Shown here: in pieces, positions 55,432 to 64,000 of the stretch
Numbering within the stretch: position 1 is the first letter of the stretch
Layout: every line of letters begins with the position of its first letter
Source of the DNA: Candidatus Endomicrobium neocapritermitis
GTDB lineage: Bacteria > Elusimicrobiota > Endomicrobiia > Endomicrobiales > Endomicrobiaceae
DNA length: 64,000 bases
Direction of reading: 5' to 3'
Assembly (NCBI GenBank): GCA_009778325.1
Contig: WRJZ01000050.1
Coordinates: 1-64,000, forward strand
Notes under the pieces: model-generated
Databases searched by the model: none
What the model saw: the letters and a program-made list of their open reading frames with translations, nothing else
What the model was told of the DNA's origin: nothing
Program-made: the position numbers and the translations under genes

Positions 55432-56016
55432 ATGAAGCATAGAAAATCAAAAATCATCAGAAAAACAAATGAAACGAATGTTGAGGTTGAGATAAATCTT
55501 GATAAATCCTCAAAACCTCAAATTTCAACTTCTATAGGTTTTATGGACCATATGCTTGATTTGTTCGCGGCGCATGCCGGGATTTTTCTTAAAATCAAAG
55601 CTTCGGGAGACACTCATATTGACGATCATCATTTGGTTGAAGATATAGGGATTACTACGGGAAAAGCTTTGAAAGAAGCATTGGGCGACAAAAAGGGAAT
55701 TACGCGTTACGGACATTTTCTTTTGCCTATGGATGAAGCTTTAGCTTATGTTGCTTTGGATTTGTCCGGAAGGTTTCTTCTCAGCTATGAAGCTGAAATT
55801 CAGTTTCAAAAAACCGGTTTCAATTATGATTTAATACAGGAGTTTTTTTACGCTCTGGCTTACAACGCGGGCATAACGCTGCATATTAAAATGATAAAAG
55901 GCAGAAATAATCATCATATAGCGGAATCGATGTTTAAAGGTTTAGGAAGAGCTTTGGGGCAGGCAGTTTCATATTCAAAAAGCAAACGGATTCCTTCTAC
56001 GAAAGGCGTTCTTTAA
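55432..56016 (+). CDS. hisB: Imidazoleglycerol-phosphate dehydratase
   Basis: This enzyme dehydrates imidazoleglycerol phosphate to imidazoleacetol phosphate, in the middle of histidine synthesis. The 194-residue form is the monofunctional type. The metal-binding His motifs are all present: GFMDHMLDLFAAHAG, HIDDHHLVEDIGI and NHHIAESMFKGLGRAL. It follows the small gene closely with a modest Shine-Dalgarno (CAGGATAAA). The space after it, where hisH usually lies, has a palindromic element instead. Confidence 0.96.
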   Translation: MKHRKSKIIRKTNETNVEVEINLDKSSKPQISTSIGFMDHMLDLFAAHAGIFLKIKASGDTHIDDHHLVEDIGITTGKALKEALGDKKGITRYGHFLLPMDEALAYVALDLSGRFLLSYEAEIQFQKTGFNYDLIQEFFYALAYNAGITLHIKMIKGRNNHHIAESMFKGLGRALGQAVSYSKSKRIPSTKGVL

Positions 56017-56033
56017 AACGGCAATTAGACGGC

Positions 56034-56121
56034 AATTACAAATTACGAATTACGAATTACGAATCAAAGACAAAAGCAGTTCTGCCGTTGATTCGTAATT
56101 CGTAATTCGTAATTCGTAATT
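56034..56121. repeat. 34-bp inverted repeat (AATTACG units) between hisB and hisA
   Basis: 56034-56067 pairs with 56088-56121 with one mismatch around a 20-nt loop containing TTCTGCCG. A short direct duplication CGGCAATTA precedes it. Confidence 0.95.
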
Positions 56122-56142
56122 GTATTTATATAGGGGTAAAAA

Positions 56143-56886
56143 ATGATTGTAATTCCGGCGGTTGACATCAGGCAGGGCAATTCTGTCATGCTTAAACAGG
56201 GGAAACTTGAGGACGAAACCGTGCACTCAACAGACCCGGTATTTATGGCTAAACTTTGGAAAGCCAAAGGAGCCGAAAGAATTCACGTTATAGATTTGGA
56301 CGGTTCGTTTAACGGGACGACCCAAAACCAAGAAATAATTAAAAAAATATGCGAATCGGTTGATATTCCCGTGCAGGTCGGCGGCGGGATAAGAGACATG
56401 AAAAGAGTTGACGAGATTTTTAAAATGGGCGCTTCATACGTGATTTTGGGCACGGTGGCAGTATATAATCCGGAAATTGTCAGGCAGGCGGTTGAAAAAT
56501 ACGGCTCAAAGAAAATAATAGTCGCTGTTGACGCGAAAGACGGAAAAGTGGCGATAGGCGGATGGAAAGACGTAACGCCGGTTTCCGCTTTGGATTTAAT
56601 AGAAAAACTTAAGACTTTCGGCGTGGAAGAGATAATTTATACCGATATAGCTAGAGACGGCATGCTTTCAGGCCCTGATTTTGAAGGATTAAAAAAAATA
56701 TCAAAAAGCGGAATGAGAATAATAGTTTCAGGCGGAATTACTACAGTTGAAGATATTATAAAGCTTAAAGAGTATGAAAAAGACGGGGTTTTCGGCGCAA
56801 TCGTAGGAAGCGCTTTATATACTGACAATTTCAAGCTTGAAGATGCAATAAGAACGCTTGAATCCATGGAAAATAAAGGAAAATAA
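56143..56886 (+). CDS. hisA: ProFAR isomerase (HisA)
   Basis: This TIM-barrel enzyme opens the ring of ProFAR to PRFAR. Catalytic Asp8 is in [12 protein letters not shown] and the second Asp is in [10 protein letters not shown]. Phosphate loops QVGGGIRD and IVSGGIT are intact. The 247-residue length is normal. The start follows TAGGGG. hisF begins one base after its stop. Confidence 0.95.
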   Translation: MIVIPAVDIRQGNSVMLKQGKLEDETVHSTDPVFMAKLWKAKGAERIHVIDLDGSFNGTTQNQEIIKKICESVDIPVQVGGGIRDMKRVDEIFKMGASYVILGTVAVYNPEIVRQAVEKYGSKKIIVAVDAKDGKVAIGGWKDVTPVSALDLIEKLKTFGVEEIIYTDIARDGMLSGPDFEGLKKISKSGMRIIVSGGITTVEDIIKLKEYEKDGVFGAIVGSALYTDNFKLEDAIRTLESMENKGK

Positions 56887-56887
56887 T

Positions 56888-57640
56888 ATGCCGATAATAA
56901 GAGTTATACCTTGTTTGGACGTAAATAAAGGAAGAGTGGTAAAAGGCACGAATTTTGTTAATCTCAAAGACGCCGGCGATCCGGTTGAAATTGCAGAAAG
57001 ATATAATGCGGAAGGCGCCGACGAGCTTGTGTTTTTAGATATAACAGCTACAACCGAAGAAAGAAATACGACTGTGGATTTAGTTAAAAGAACGGCTGAA
57101 AAAGTTTTCATACCGCTGACTGTCGGCGGCGGGATAAGAACCGTGGAAGACATAAGAAATCTTTTAAATGCCGGTGCGGACAAAGTGTCGCTGAATACAT
57201 CGGCTGTTAAAAATCCCGAAATTATAAAAGAAGCCTCTGAAAAATTCGGTAAGGAGCGCATAATAAGCGCGATTGACGCAAAAAAGACGGGCGAAAATAA
57301 ATGGAATGTTTTGATTAACGGCGGGCAAGTTGATGCCGGGCTTGATGTTGTGGAATGGGCAAAAAAAGTGACGGAGCTCGGCGCAGGGGAAATTCTTCTT
57401 ACAAGCTTGGATAAGGACGGTACAAAAGACGGGTATGATCTGGAACTTATTAAGGCCGTGTCAGACGCCGTAAGCGTGCCTGTAATAGCTTCCGGCGGAG
57501 CAGGAAAAGTAGAGCATTTTGCCGATGCCTGCACATGTGGCGCTTCGGCTGTTTTAGCCGCGTCATTGTTTCATTACAAAGAATTGACAATAAAAGACGT
57601 AAAAAAACATTTAAAATCTAAAAATATACCGGTAAAGTAA
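56888..57640 (+). CDS. hisF: Imidazole glycerol phosphate synthase cyclase subunit
   Basis: This TIM-barrel cyclase joins PRFAR with ammonia to give imidazoleglycerol phosphate and AICAR. Catalytic Asp are in [17 protein letters not shown] (Asp11) and [14 protein letters not shown]. The 250-residue length is normal. ATG 56888 after AAAGGA is preferred over 56858. Its glutaminase partner HisH is not encoded anywhere in this cluster; HisF of other bacteria can use free ammonia in vitro. Confidence 0.95.
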   Translation: MPIIRVIPCLDVNKGRVVKGTNFVNLKDAGDPVEIAERYNAEGADELVFLDITATTEERNTTVDLVKRTAEKVFIPLTVGGGIRTVEDIRNLLNAGADKVSLNTSAVKNPEIIKEASEKFGKERIISAIDAKKTGENKWNVLINGGQVDAGLDVVEWAKKVTELGAGEILLTSLDKDGTKDGYDLELIKAVSDAVSVPVIASGGAGKVEHFADACTCGASAVLAASLFHYKELTIKDVKKHLKSKNIPVK

Positions 57641-57642
57641 AA

Positions 57643-57766
57643 AGGCAGATAATAGAGTATAGAGAATAGAGTTTAAATAAAGTGTTTTCGCGAAGCGAAA
57701 ACTTATAAACAGGTTTCGGCAAAGCCGAAACACAATAACTATTCTCTATTATCTATTCTCTGCCGT
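57643..57766. repeat. Nested palindrome with two-hairpin core
   Basis: GGCAGATAATAGAG-type arms (57643-57668 and 57738-57763, a few mismatches). The core is GTTTTCGCGAAGCGAAAAC (57683-57701) and GTTTCGGCAAAGCCGAAAC (57712-57730). It ends TGCCGTT and AAAAAGGGG follows. Confidence 0.88.
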
Positions 57767-57782
57767 TAAAAAGGGGTTTATA

Positions 57783-58172
57783 GTGGAAAAAGTGATTAAA
57801 GCTTTGAAATTTGACGACAAAGGGTTGATTCCCGTTGTGGTACAGGACTGGAAAGATAATGCTGTTTTAATGGTTGCTTATATGAATAAAGAAGCGGTCA
57901 AAAGAACTTTAAAGACAAAAAAAGCTACGTTCTGGAGCCGTTCAAGGCAGTCTTTTTGGGTTAAAGGCGAAAGCTCGGGAAATATACAAAAAGTTAAAGA
58001 ATTTTATTATGACTGCGACGGCGACTGCATTGTTATAAAAGTACAGCAGATTGGCGGAGCAGCATGCCATACCGGGCACAGAAGCTGTTTTTTTACAAAG
58101 GTGACATCCTCGGGAAATACGAAAACCGTAGGAAAGAAGCTGTTTGATCCGGAAAAAGTTTATAAAAAATAG
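57783..58172 (+). CDS. hisI: Phosphoribosyl-AMP cyclohydrolase
   Basis: This enzyme opens the purine ring of PR-AMP, the third step of histidine synthesis. The 129-residue protein is HisI only, without the HisE pyrophosphohydrolase domain. The metal-binding YYDCDGDC and the Cys/His set of [13 protein letters not shown] are present, as is [16 protein letters not shown]. The start codon is GTG after AAAAAGGGG from the repeat. Its stop codon lies in the first bases of the next palindrome. Confidence 0.95.
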   Translation: MEKVIKALKFDDKGLIPVVVQDWKDNAVLMVAYMNKEAVKRTLKTKKATFWSRSRQSFWVKGESSGNIQKVKEFYYDCDGDCIVIKVQQIGGAACHTGHRSCFFTKVTSSGNTKTVGKKLFDPEKVYKK

Positions 58173-58287
58173 TTAGTAGTTAGCAGTGAGTAGTTAGTAG
58201 TTGTCGTGCGGGACTTTGTCCCGCTTGTTGATAGGCGCGCAAAGCGCGTTCAATAATTACTCACTACTCACTATTCACTACTAACTG
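58171..58287. repeat. Nested palindrome with alternative core hairpins
   Basis: AGTTAGTAG-type arms on both sides. Core hairpins are GCGGGACTTTGTCCCGC (58208-58224) and GCGCGCAAAGCGCG (58234 on) instead of the common pair. Confidence 0.88.
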
Positions 58288-58296
58288 GAGTTTGAT

Positions 58297-58926
58297 ATGG
58301 CAAAAGTTAAAATATGCGGGCTTGCGAATTATAATGATGCTCTTGACGCGACAAATTTGGGAGCTGATTTTTTGGGATTTCATTTTATAAAAGAGTCTCC
58401 GAAAAAGGTGTCTGAAAAACTTGTTATAGACATAGTTTCAAAGCTTCCTCCGTTCGTGACTCCGGTTGGGGTTTTCGCAAATGAAGATCAAAAAGCAATT
58501 GCTAAAATCGTAAAAAAATGCGGATTAAAAAATGTCCAGTTTAACGGAGATGAAGCTCCTGAATTTTGTAAAGCCGCTCAGGAAGGGCTCAGGGTCAAAG
58601 TGTTCAAATACTTTAAGCTTGAAGGCGATGAGTCTTCTTTGTTAAAAATGCAGCCGTATATCGGACATGTCGATTATTTTATTATTGATGTTTCTTATAT
58701 TGACGGTGAAACGGTAAAGTATAATTTTGCGCTTGCTTCAAAAGCGGCGGAGCTTAAAGTTCCTGTTTTTATATCGGGAAGTCTTACTCCTGAAGATGTT
58801 GAAAATGCGTTGGAAATCGCTGCTCCTTTCGGTTTAGACGCCGATACGGGAATAGAGCGCCTTCCAAAAAGAAAAGATTATGACAAAATGAATGCATTTA
58901 TAAGATATACTCACGGACTTAAATAA
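58297..58926 (+). CDS. TrpF-like phosphoribosylanthranilate isomerase family protein, divergent
   Basis: This 209-residue TIM-barrel protein has the TrpF start (KVKICGLANYNDALDATN, with Cys7 as the usual base) and an Asp near the expected acid position (Asp131). Several signatures are changed. The QLHG motif is QFNG, the GGTG-containing loop after the Asp is absent (YIDGETVKYNF) and the late SSG motif is DADTG. No other trp gene is nearby. It could be a diverged TrpF or a relative with a new substrate. It follows the his genes with its own palindrome upstream and a GGAG Shine-Dalgarno. Confidence 0.7.
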   Translation: MAKVKICGLANYNDALDATNLGADFLGFHFIKESPKKVSEKLVIDIVSKLPPFVTPVGVFANEDQKAIAKIVKKCGLKNVQFNGDEAPEFCKAAQEGLRVKVFKYFKLEGDESSLLKMQPYIGHVDYFIIDVSYIDGETVKYNFALASKAAELKVPVFISGSLTPEDVENALEIAAPFGLDADTGIERLPKRKDYDKMNAFIRYTHGLK

Positions 58927-58929
58927 AGG

Positions 58930-59052
58930 CAATTAATAAGTAATAATTAACAAGTAACAATTTTTGTGTTTTTGCAAAGCAAAAACTTATAAATAGGTTT
59001 CGCCTGCGGCGAAACTCCATAATTGTTAACTGTTATTTGTTAATTGTTAATT
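58930..59052. repeat. Nested palindrome with two-hairpin core
   Basis: AATTAATAAGTAATAATTAA-type left arm pairs with AATTGTTAACTGTTATTTG-type right arm. The core is GTTTTTGCAAAGCAAAAAC (58968-58986) and GTTTCGCCTGCGGCGAAAC (58997-59015). In the first hairpin both stem strands carry matching changes (CGC to TGC on one side, GCG to GCA on the other), so pairing is kept. Confidence 0.9.
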
Positions 59053-59068
59053 ATTTAAGAGGGATAAA

Positions 59069-60031
59069 ATGCAGAAACGCAAAATAGCGCAGGAAACTTT
59101 GGAAATAGAGGCAAAAGCGGTTCAGGAACAAATTAATCATTTGGATTTGAACTTTGATAACGCGGTAAGCCTTATAGAGAACTGTAAAGGCAGAGTTGTT
59201 GTCATGGGGCTCGGGAAATCCGGGCTTATAGGAAGAAAAATATCGGCTACGATGTCTTCCGTAGGCATTCCTTCGGCGTTTTTACATCCTTCCGAAGGTT
59301 TGCACGGCGATATCGGCATGGTAATGAAAAACGATGTCGTTATAATGCTTTCTTACTCCGGCGAAACAGAAGAAATAAAGAAAGTTCTTCCGGTTCTTCA
59401 GGCTATGAAAATAAAAGTGGTTATTATGACCGGAAAAATTAACGCTTTGGTTTGGCGCAACTGCGACTGCGTAATTGACTGCAGCGTAAATAAAGAGGCG
59501 TGCCCTTATAATCTGGCTCCTACTTCATCGACTACGGCAATGCTGGCAATGGGCGATGCTCTGGCGCTTACGGTTTCAAATTTGAAAGGTTTTAACAGAG
59601 AAAATCTTGCCATGCTTCATCCTTTGGGCGCAATAGGAAAAAGGCTTACGATGAAAGTCAGCGATATTATGAGAAAAGGCAGGCAAAATCCTGTAATTAA
59701 GCAAAACGCGACTGTTGAAGAAGCACTTTTTGTAATGACCGGAACAAGAATGGGCGCTACCAGCATAGTTGATTCAAAAGGGCTGCTTTCGGGTTTTTTT
59801 ACCGACGGGGATTTGAGAAGGCATCTTCAAAAAGACCGGAAAATCCTTAATAAAAAAATTACTGAAGTTATGACAAAATCGCCCAGGACTGTTACTTCCG
59901 ATATGATGGCATTGGAAGCGGCGAAAATTTTGCAGCAGCACAGCATAGACAATATTCCGGTTGTAGATGAAAGCGGCAAACCGGTAGGCATTTTGGATCT
60001 GGGAGATTTGCTGGCGGAAGGAATATCTTAA
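59069..60031 (+). CDS. kdsD: Arabinose-5-phosphate isomerase (KdsD/KpsF)
   Basis: This enzyme interconverts ribulose-5-phosphate and arabinose-5-phosphate, the first step to KDO of LPS. The 320-residue protein has a SIS domain (about 30-170: VVVMGLGKSGLIGRKISATM, HPSEGLHGDIGM, APTSSTTAMLAMGDAL) and two CBS domains (about 205-320). It supports the diderm reading of the window. The Shine-Dalgarno is AAGAGGG after a palindromic element. Confidence 0.93.
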   Translation: MQKRKIAQETLEIEAKAVQEQINHLDLNFDNAVSLIENCKGRVVVMGLGKSGLIGRKISATMSSVGIPSAFLHPSEGLHGDIGMVMKNDVVIMLSYSGETEEIKKVLPVLQAMKIKVVIMTGKINALVWRNCDCVIDCSVNKEACPYNLAPTSSTTAMLAMGDALALTVSNLKGFNRENLAMLHPLGAIGKRLTMKVSDIMRKGRQNPVIKQNATVEEALFVMTGTRMGATSIVDSKGLLSGFFTDGDLRRHLQKDRKILNKKITEVMTKSPRTVTSDMMALEAAKILQQHSIDNIPVVDESGKPVGILDLGDLLAEGIS

Positions 60032-60112
60032 CGGCAATTACGAATTACTAATAAGGACCTTAAGGACTTTAAAGTCCTTAAAGACATTAGATACGGATTA
60101 CGATCAACGGTA
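60030..60112. repeat. Intergenic palindrome, sister of 1944-2024
   Basis: It starts AACGGCAATTACGAATTACT overlapping the kdsD stop. It contains the perfect 20-bp palindrome TAAGGACTTTAAAGTCCTTA (60061-60080) and ends GATCAACGGTA. Confidence 0.85.
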
Positions 60113-60132
60113 AAACAGCTTGTGGAGGAAAA

Positions 60133-60939
60133 ATGGGTACAACAACAGAGGAAACATCTACGAAAAAAGGTCTTCCGGCGGGTATTTGGACAAATTGTAA
60201 AAAATGCGAACAGATATTTTTGCATAAAGATTATGAAGAAAACATGATGGTTTGTCCGAAATGCGGATATTACGCAAGGCTGAACGCGCGTAAGAGAATA
60301 GAGTTTACGGTTGATAAAGGAAGCTTTGTTGAAATTGACAAGGATATAAAGCCTGTCGATTTTCTGGGTTTTCCCGGATACTGCGACAAAATAAGCAAAT
60401 CGGAAATTAACGATGCCGTTGTAACCGGCCAAGCGAAAATAGGCGGATACCCCGTTATGATTGCCGTTATGGATTTTGAGTTCATGGGCGGGAGCATGGG
60501 TTCCGTCGTAGGCGAAAAAATAGTGAGAGCGGTTGAAACCGCCATTAAGAAAAAATATCCCGTAATTATTTTTTCAGCTTCCGGCGGAGCGAGAATGCAG
60601 GAAGGGATTTTATCGCTTATGCAGATGGGAAAAACAAGCGCTGCTTTGGCAAGGCTGGCTGACGCGGGACTTCCGTTTATATCCGTTTTAACCGACCCTA
60701 CAACCGGCGGAGTCGCGGCAAGTTTTGCCATGCTCGGCGACATAAATATAGCGGAACCCAAAGCCTTAATCGGCTTTGCCGGCCCGAGAGTTATCGAGCA
60801 GACGATAAGGCAGCAGCTTCCCGAAGGTTTCCAATTGTCGGAATTTTTGGTAAAACACGGAATGGTTGATATTGTTGCTGAAAGAAAAGATCTCAAAGGC
60901 ACTTTAATAAAAACTTTAAAGTTTTTTGTGCAAAAATGA
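60133..60939 (+). CDS. accD: Acetyl-CoA carboxylase carboxyltransferase subunit beta
   Basis: This subunit, with AccA, moves carboxyl from biotin to acetyl-CoA to make malonyl-CoA. The 268-residue protein has the N-terminal four-Cys zinc ribbon (CKKCEQIF, then CPKCGYY) and the carboxyltransferase crotonase core with [12 protein letters not shown] and [16 protein letters not shown]. The start follows GGAGG. accA is not in the window. folC follows, a gene order seen in many bacteria. Confidence 0.96.
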   Translation: MGTTTEETSTKKGLPAGIWTNCKKCEQIFLHKDYEENMMVCPKCGYYARLNARKRIEFTVDKGSFVEIDKDIKPVDFLGFPGYCDKISKSEINDAVVTGQAKIGGYPVMIAVMDFEFMGGSMGSVVGEKIVRAVETAIKKKYPVIIFSASGGARMQEGILSLMQMGKTSAALARLADAGLPFISVLTDPTTGGVAASFAMLGDINIAEPKALIGFAGPRVIEQTIRQQLPEGFQLSEFLVKHGMVDIVAERKDLKGTLIKTLKFFVQK

Positions 60940-60949
60940 TTTAACGGCT

Positions 60950-61054
60950 GAAGTTTGGAAGTTAGGAAGCTGAGAAGTTGAGCAACAGCAAAGACTTTAA
61001 CGACTACAGCTCCTCTCATCTTCTCAGCTTCCCAGCTCTCTAAGCTTCTTATAG
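60950..61054. repeat. Palindrome with GAAGTTAGGAAG-type arms
   Basis: GAAGTTTGGAAGTTAGGAAG (from 60950) pairs imperfectly with CTTCTCAGCTTCCCAGCTC and onward. The loop AGCAACAGCAAAGACTTTAA matches the loop of the copy at 32376-32466. Confidence 0.75.
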
Positions 61055-61062
61055 AGGTTTTT

Positions 61063-62322
61063 ATGTTTTTTGGCTCTTTAAAAGAATATGAGGGAATGAA
61101 GCCCGGGCTTTCCAGAATTAAAAAGTTTTTGGATGCCGCCGGAAATCCTCAGGATAAATTTAAATGCGTTCACATTGCCGGAACAAACGGAAAAGGGTCT
61201 GTTGCCGTTTTAATCGCGAACGCGCTTAAAGAAAGCGGTTATAAGACGGCTTTATATACTTCGCCGCATTTGATTGATATTACCGAAAGAATAAATGTTG
61301 ACGGCAAAAATATATCAAAAAAAAGGTTTAACGGCATTTGCGAAAAATATTTGGCTTTGGCGCAAAAGCATAAGCTGAGTTATTTTGAATATTTAACGGC
61401 GGTCGCTTTTATATATTTTGCTCAAAAAAAAGTTAAAATTGCCGTAATTGAGACCGGCCTCGGCGGAAGATTTGACGCCACTAACGTAATTAAGAATCCG
61501 CTTGTATGCGTTATAACGTCAATCTCGTCGGATCATAAAGAAGTGCTTGGAAATACCGTCGCGAAAATAGCTTTTGAAAAAGCAGGAATTATTAAAAGCG
61601 GAGCGGATACGGTTTGCGGAAATCTTCCCGGAGCGGCTCTTGAGACAGTAAAGAAAAAATCAAAACCGTTTGTTTTGGGAAAAGATTTTAAAGCGGAAAA
61701 TACAAAGATTAACCGTTTAAAAAAATCGCAAAGTTTTGATTATTGCGGCATTGAAAAGAAAATAAAAAATATTAATCTTTCTCTCTTGGGAGAGTATCAG
61801 TTTCAAAACGCGGCAGTCGCTGCCTGCTGTATCGAACTTTTAAATAATAAAAACTTTGTTGTGCCTGATAAAATTTTAAAACAAAGTTTTTTTAAAACCA
61901 GGTGGCCTGCAAGATTTGATTTAAGAAAGGCGGCGTTAAAAGATAAGCGGATTAATCTTATAATAGACGGCTCGCACAATGAGCAGGGAATAAACGCTTT
62001 TACGGACGCGCTTGGCGCGTTTTACAATAAAAAACTTTGCTTTTTGTTTGCAGTGATGAAAGAAAAAGATTATAAAAAAATTATCAAAAAAATTATCCCT
62101 TACGCTTCTAAGGTGATTTTGGTTAAAATTCAAAATGACAGAGCTGTTGACGCTGATAAACTTGAAAAAGAGTTTCTTAAATATAAATTCGATAAAAAAA
62201 TTTTAAAAGCCGGTTCAACGGCTGCGGCTCTTGATATGCTTTCGAACGGCGAAACTGCCGCTGTGGTCGGCTCTCTTTATTTAGCGGGCGAAATTTTAAA
62301 AAATATTTATAATGAGGTCTAG
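61063..62322 (+). CDS. folC: Dihydrofolate synthase/folylpolyglutamate synthase
   Basis: This Mur-ligase-fold enzyme adds glutamate to dihydropteroate and folates. The 419-residue protein has the P-loop IAGTNGKGSVAVLI, SPHLIDITERI, ETGLGGRFDATNV and the C-terminal DGSHNEQGINAF. The Shine-Dalgarno is AGAGG after a palindromic element. It overlaps an upstream in-frame ATG of the ROK gene, and the stop lies five bases before the likely ROK start. Confidence 0.94.
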   Translation: MFFGSLKEYEGMKPGLSRIKKFLDAAGNPQDKFKCVHIAGTNGKGSVAVLIANALKESGYKTALYTSPHLIDITERINVDGKNISKKRFNGICEKYLALAQKHKLSYFEYLTAVAFIYFAQKKVKIAVIETGLGGRFDATNVIKNPLVCVITSISSDHKEVLGNTVAKIAFEKAGIIKSGADTVCGNLPGAALETVKKKSKPFVLGKDFKAENTKINRLKKSQSFDYCGIEKKIKNINLSLLGEYQFQNAAVAACCIELLNNKNFVVPDKILKQSFFKTRWPARFDLRKAALKDKRINLIIDGSHNEQGINAFTDALGAFYNKKLCFLFAVMKEKDYKKIIKKIIPYASKVILVKIQNDRAVDADKLEKEFLKYKFDKKILKAGSTAAALDMLSNGETAAVVGSLYLAGEILKNIYNEV

Positions 62323-62326
62323 TAAA

Positions 62327-63271
62327 ATGTCAACACAACTCTATCTGGGCATAGATATGGGCGGAACGAACATCAAAATCGCCGTTGTAAACCACAAAGG
62401 CGAAATTATTGAAGAAACTTCCATAAAAACCGAGATCAAACAATCTCCGATGAACGTAATACAATCCGTAATAAAGCGGGCTTCGGCTTTAAAAAATTAT
62501 GCAAAAACAAAAAATACAGGAATCGGCGTTGCCGGCGACATAAATTGTGATAACGGTGTGGTCCGTTTTTCTCCTAATCTTCCTAAATGGAAAAACGTTA
62601 AACTTAAAGAGATTATGGAAAAGCTTACCGGGAAGAAAGTAATTGTGGATAATGACGCCAATACCGCGGCAATAGGAGCTTTTTGGCTTGATGCCAAAGG
62701 AAAACCGGATAACTTAATATGCGTAACTTTAGGAACGGGAGTAGGCGGCGGTCTTATATTCAATAAAAAGCTTTACAGAGGAGCTTCGTGTACTGCCGGC
62801 GAAATAGGGCATATAACGATTGATTATAACGGACGTAAGTGCAAATGCGGAAATTCGGGCTGCTCCGAAACTTATATAGGCGCGAAATATGTTTCGGAAT
62901 ATGCCAAAAATTATTTAAATAAACACAGGTCAGCAATAATAGACCGTATGACCGGCAAAAATTACTCTTTGATTACGCCGGAAATACTTCACGATGCCGC
63001 TGTAAAAGGAGATAACTCCGCGATTGAAATATGGAGATACGTCGGAGAGAAGCTCGGCATAATTCTTGCGGGCGTGCTGAATTTTGCCAATCCAGACATG
63101 ATTATATTATGCGGCGGAATAAGCCATGCCGGAAAATTTTTGACCGGTCCCGCGAAAAAAGAAATAAAGGAAAGAGCGTTTAAATCCGCTGTTAAGGCGT
63201 GCAAAATAAAGATTTCCCGCTATACAAGTAAACTTGGCGTAGTAGGAGCGGCTATGCTTGCCAATCAATAG
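62327..63271 (+). CDS. ROK-family glucokinase-like sugar kinase
   Basis: This 314-residue kinase phosphorylates glucose or a related sugar. It has the ATP loop GIDMGGTNIKIAV, the sugar-binding DNDANTAAIGAF, the catalytic-region GTGVGGGLIF, GEIGH and the ROK zinc motif CKCGNSGCSE. ATG 62327 (after GAGG) is preferred over 62312, which overlaps folC. It has no DNA-binding domain, so it is an enzyme rather than a NagC-type repressor. Specificity is inferred from family only. Confidence 0.92.
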   Translation: MSTQLYLGIDMGGTNIKIAVVNHKGEIIEETSIKTEIKQSPMNVIQSVIKRASALKNYAKTKNTGIGVAGDINCDNGVVRFSPNLPKWKNVKLKEIMEKLTGKKVIVDNDANTAAIGAFWLDAKGKPDNLICVTLGTGVGGGLIFNKKLYRGASCTAGEIGHITIDYNGRKCKCGNSGCSETYIGAKYVSEYAKNYLNKHRSAIIDRMTGKNYSLITPEILHDAAVKGDNSAIEIWRYVGEKLGIILAGVLNFANPDMIILCGGISHAGKFLTGPAKKEIKERAFKSAVKACKIKISRYTSKLGVVGAAMLANQ

Positions 63272-63275
63272 CTTC

Positions 63276-64000
63276 ATGAAGACTGCCATTAAAAAAATCA
63301 TTTTTTTAATAACGGTTATTTTACTTTCAGCTGCTTGCGCTTATGCTTATCAGGTGGACATTTCCGCCGATAATCTTGAATATGATCAAAACTGCGGTAA
63401 GATTATAGCGCAAGGCAATGTCGTTTTGGTTTGGCAGGGAAAGACGGTAAGAGCTGATTTCGTAGAGTTTTTCATTGAAGAAAAACTTATGAACGCGATG
63501 GGAAATGTGCGCGTAGAAGAGGCAGGCAACTCTTTTTTTGCCGAAAGCATAACGTATAGATATGACGATGAAACAGGAGAGATAATACAATCCATGATCT
63601 ATTCGTCTATGATTTTTATGCGCTCGGAAAGAATGGAAAGGCATCAAAATACTTTCGCCGTAAATAATATAAAAATATCCAACTGCGATTTTGACGAACC
63701 GCACGTATGTTTCAAATCAAGAAAAGGCAAAATAACGTTAAATGAAAGAGTTACGATTTATAATGCCGTTTTATATATCGGTAAAATACCTGTTTTTTAT
63801 CTTCCTGTAGTGACAAAATCTTTAAAAGGCGGAAAAGGTTTTTCTTCCAGGCTCACATACGGCATTGAACTGGGCTATACAAGCGAAGGCGGAGCGTCGG
63901 TTAAAAATTTCCTGCAATATCAGTTTACAGATGAACTCAGAGGCAGATTAATGCTTGATTATTTCGGAACAAGAGGATGGGGATACGGCACGGAGTTTGA
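63276..64000 (+). CDS. lptD: LptD/OstA-like LPS assembly protein (3' part beyond window)
   Basis: The frame is open to the window end (241 codons seen). A signal peptide (1-24, with ACAYAYQ) is followed by an OstA/LptA-like N-terminal domain (VDISADNLEYDQNCGKIIAQ, GNVVLVWQGKTVRAD, MNAMGNVRVEE). GKIPVFYLPVVTKSLKGGKGF is a typical LptD junction before the barrel. It probably places LPS in the outer leaflet. There is no clear Shine-Dalgarno; the ATG is four bases after the ROK stop, so translation is likely coupled. Confidence 0.82.
   Translation, partial: MKTAIKKIIFLITVILLSAACAYAYQVDISADNLEYDQNCGKIIAQGNVVLVWQGKTVRADFVEFFIEEKLMNAMGNVRVEEAGNSFFAESITYRYDDETGEIIQSMIYSSMIFMRSERMERHQNTFAVNNIKISNCDFDEPHVCFKSRKGKITLNERVTIYNAVLYIGKIPVFYLPVVTKSLKGGKGFSSRLTYGIELGYTSEGGASVKNFLQYQFTDELRGRLMLDYFGTRGWGYGTEF

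Overview
The window (roughly 40% G+C by eye) comes from a diderm, Gram-negative-type bacterium: it carries a TonB-dependent receptor, LPS-type glycosyltransferases, an arabinose-5-phosphate isomerase (KDO pathway), PorV-like barrels, an alpha-2-macroglobulin/PbpC pair and the 5' end of an lptD-like gene. An Elusimicrobiota (Endomicrobium-like) origin is my best guess from overall style, but nothing here proves it. The genes look like core metabolism and cell envelope; no phage, IS transposase, CRISPR array or rRNA is visible.

Layout. 1-4.5 kb: envelope-polysaccharide genes (GT2, WecA/TagO-type transferase, FAD oxidoreductase, GT4). 4.5-5.1 kb: tRNA-Lys, tRNA-Glu and a large multi-hairpin element. 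5.2-11.6 kb: purA-carA-carB and thyX; CarA has lost two of its three glutaminase catalytic residues. 11.7-19.1 kb: tandem GT-C/TPR membrane proteins, a cation/proton antiporter, a flavin reductase and an Ogg-type glycosylase. 19.1-22.2 kb: lexA, an HNH protein of foreign style and a radical SAM enzyme. 22.2-28.3 kb: a corrinoid salvage cluster (cobO, btuF, btuC, btuD, btuB) with two cobalamin riboswitches. 28.3-32.3 kb (minus strand): a GT-C/PAP2 fusion, a polyprenyl-phosphate sugar synthase and a GT9 enzyme. 32.5-45 kb: initiator tRNA, YhcH protein, outer-membrane proteins, a P-loop kinase, a YhiN flavoprotein, a GH94 phosphorylase and a short RelA/SpoT. 45.5-53.6 kb: alpha-2-macroglobulin plus PbpC. 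53.9-59 kb: hisD-orf-hisB-hisA-hisF-hisI and a divergent TrpF-like gene, without hisH. 59-64 kb: kdsD/kpsF, accD, folC, ROK kinase and lptD (cut by the window end).

The most unusual content is between the genes. About 30 intergenic spaces are filled with nested palindromes of about 80-190 bp. Outer arms are 12-34 bp inverted repeats whose sequence differs from copy to copy (units such as AATTACG, TTAATAG, AGTTCAG, GAATAGA). Arms often run from AACGGCA to TGCCGTT. Many enclose a core of two small hairpins (GTTTTCGCnnnGCGAAAAC and TTTCGGCnnnGCCGAAA), present in both orientations. The left arm often includes the stop codon of the upstream gene, and the right end is often followed directly by the Shine-Dalgarno stretch of the next gene (TGCCGTTAAAAGGGG). 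By contrast, a few genes with no such element upstream (hisD, ogg, the HExxH protein) have a TATAAT box only 6-7 bases before ATG and no Shine-Dalgarno, which suggests leaderless mRNAs.
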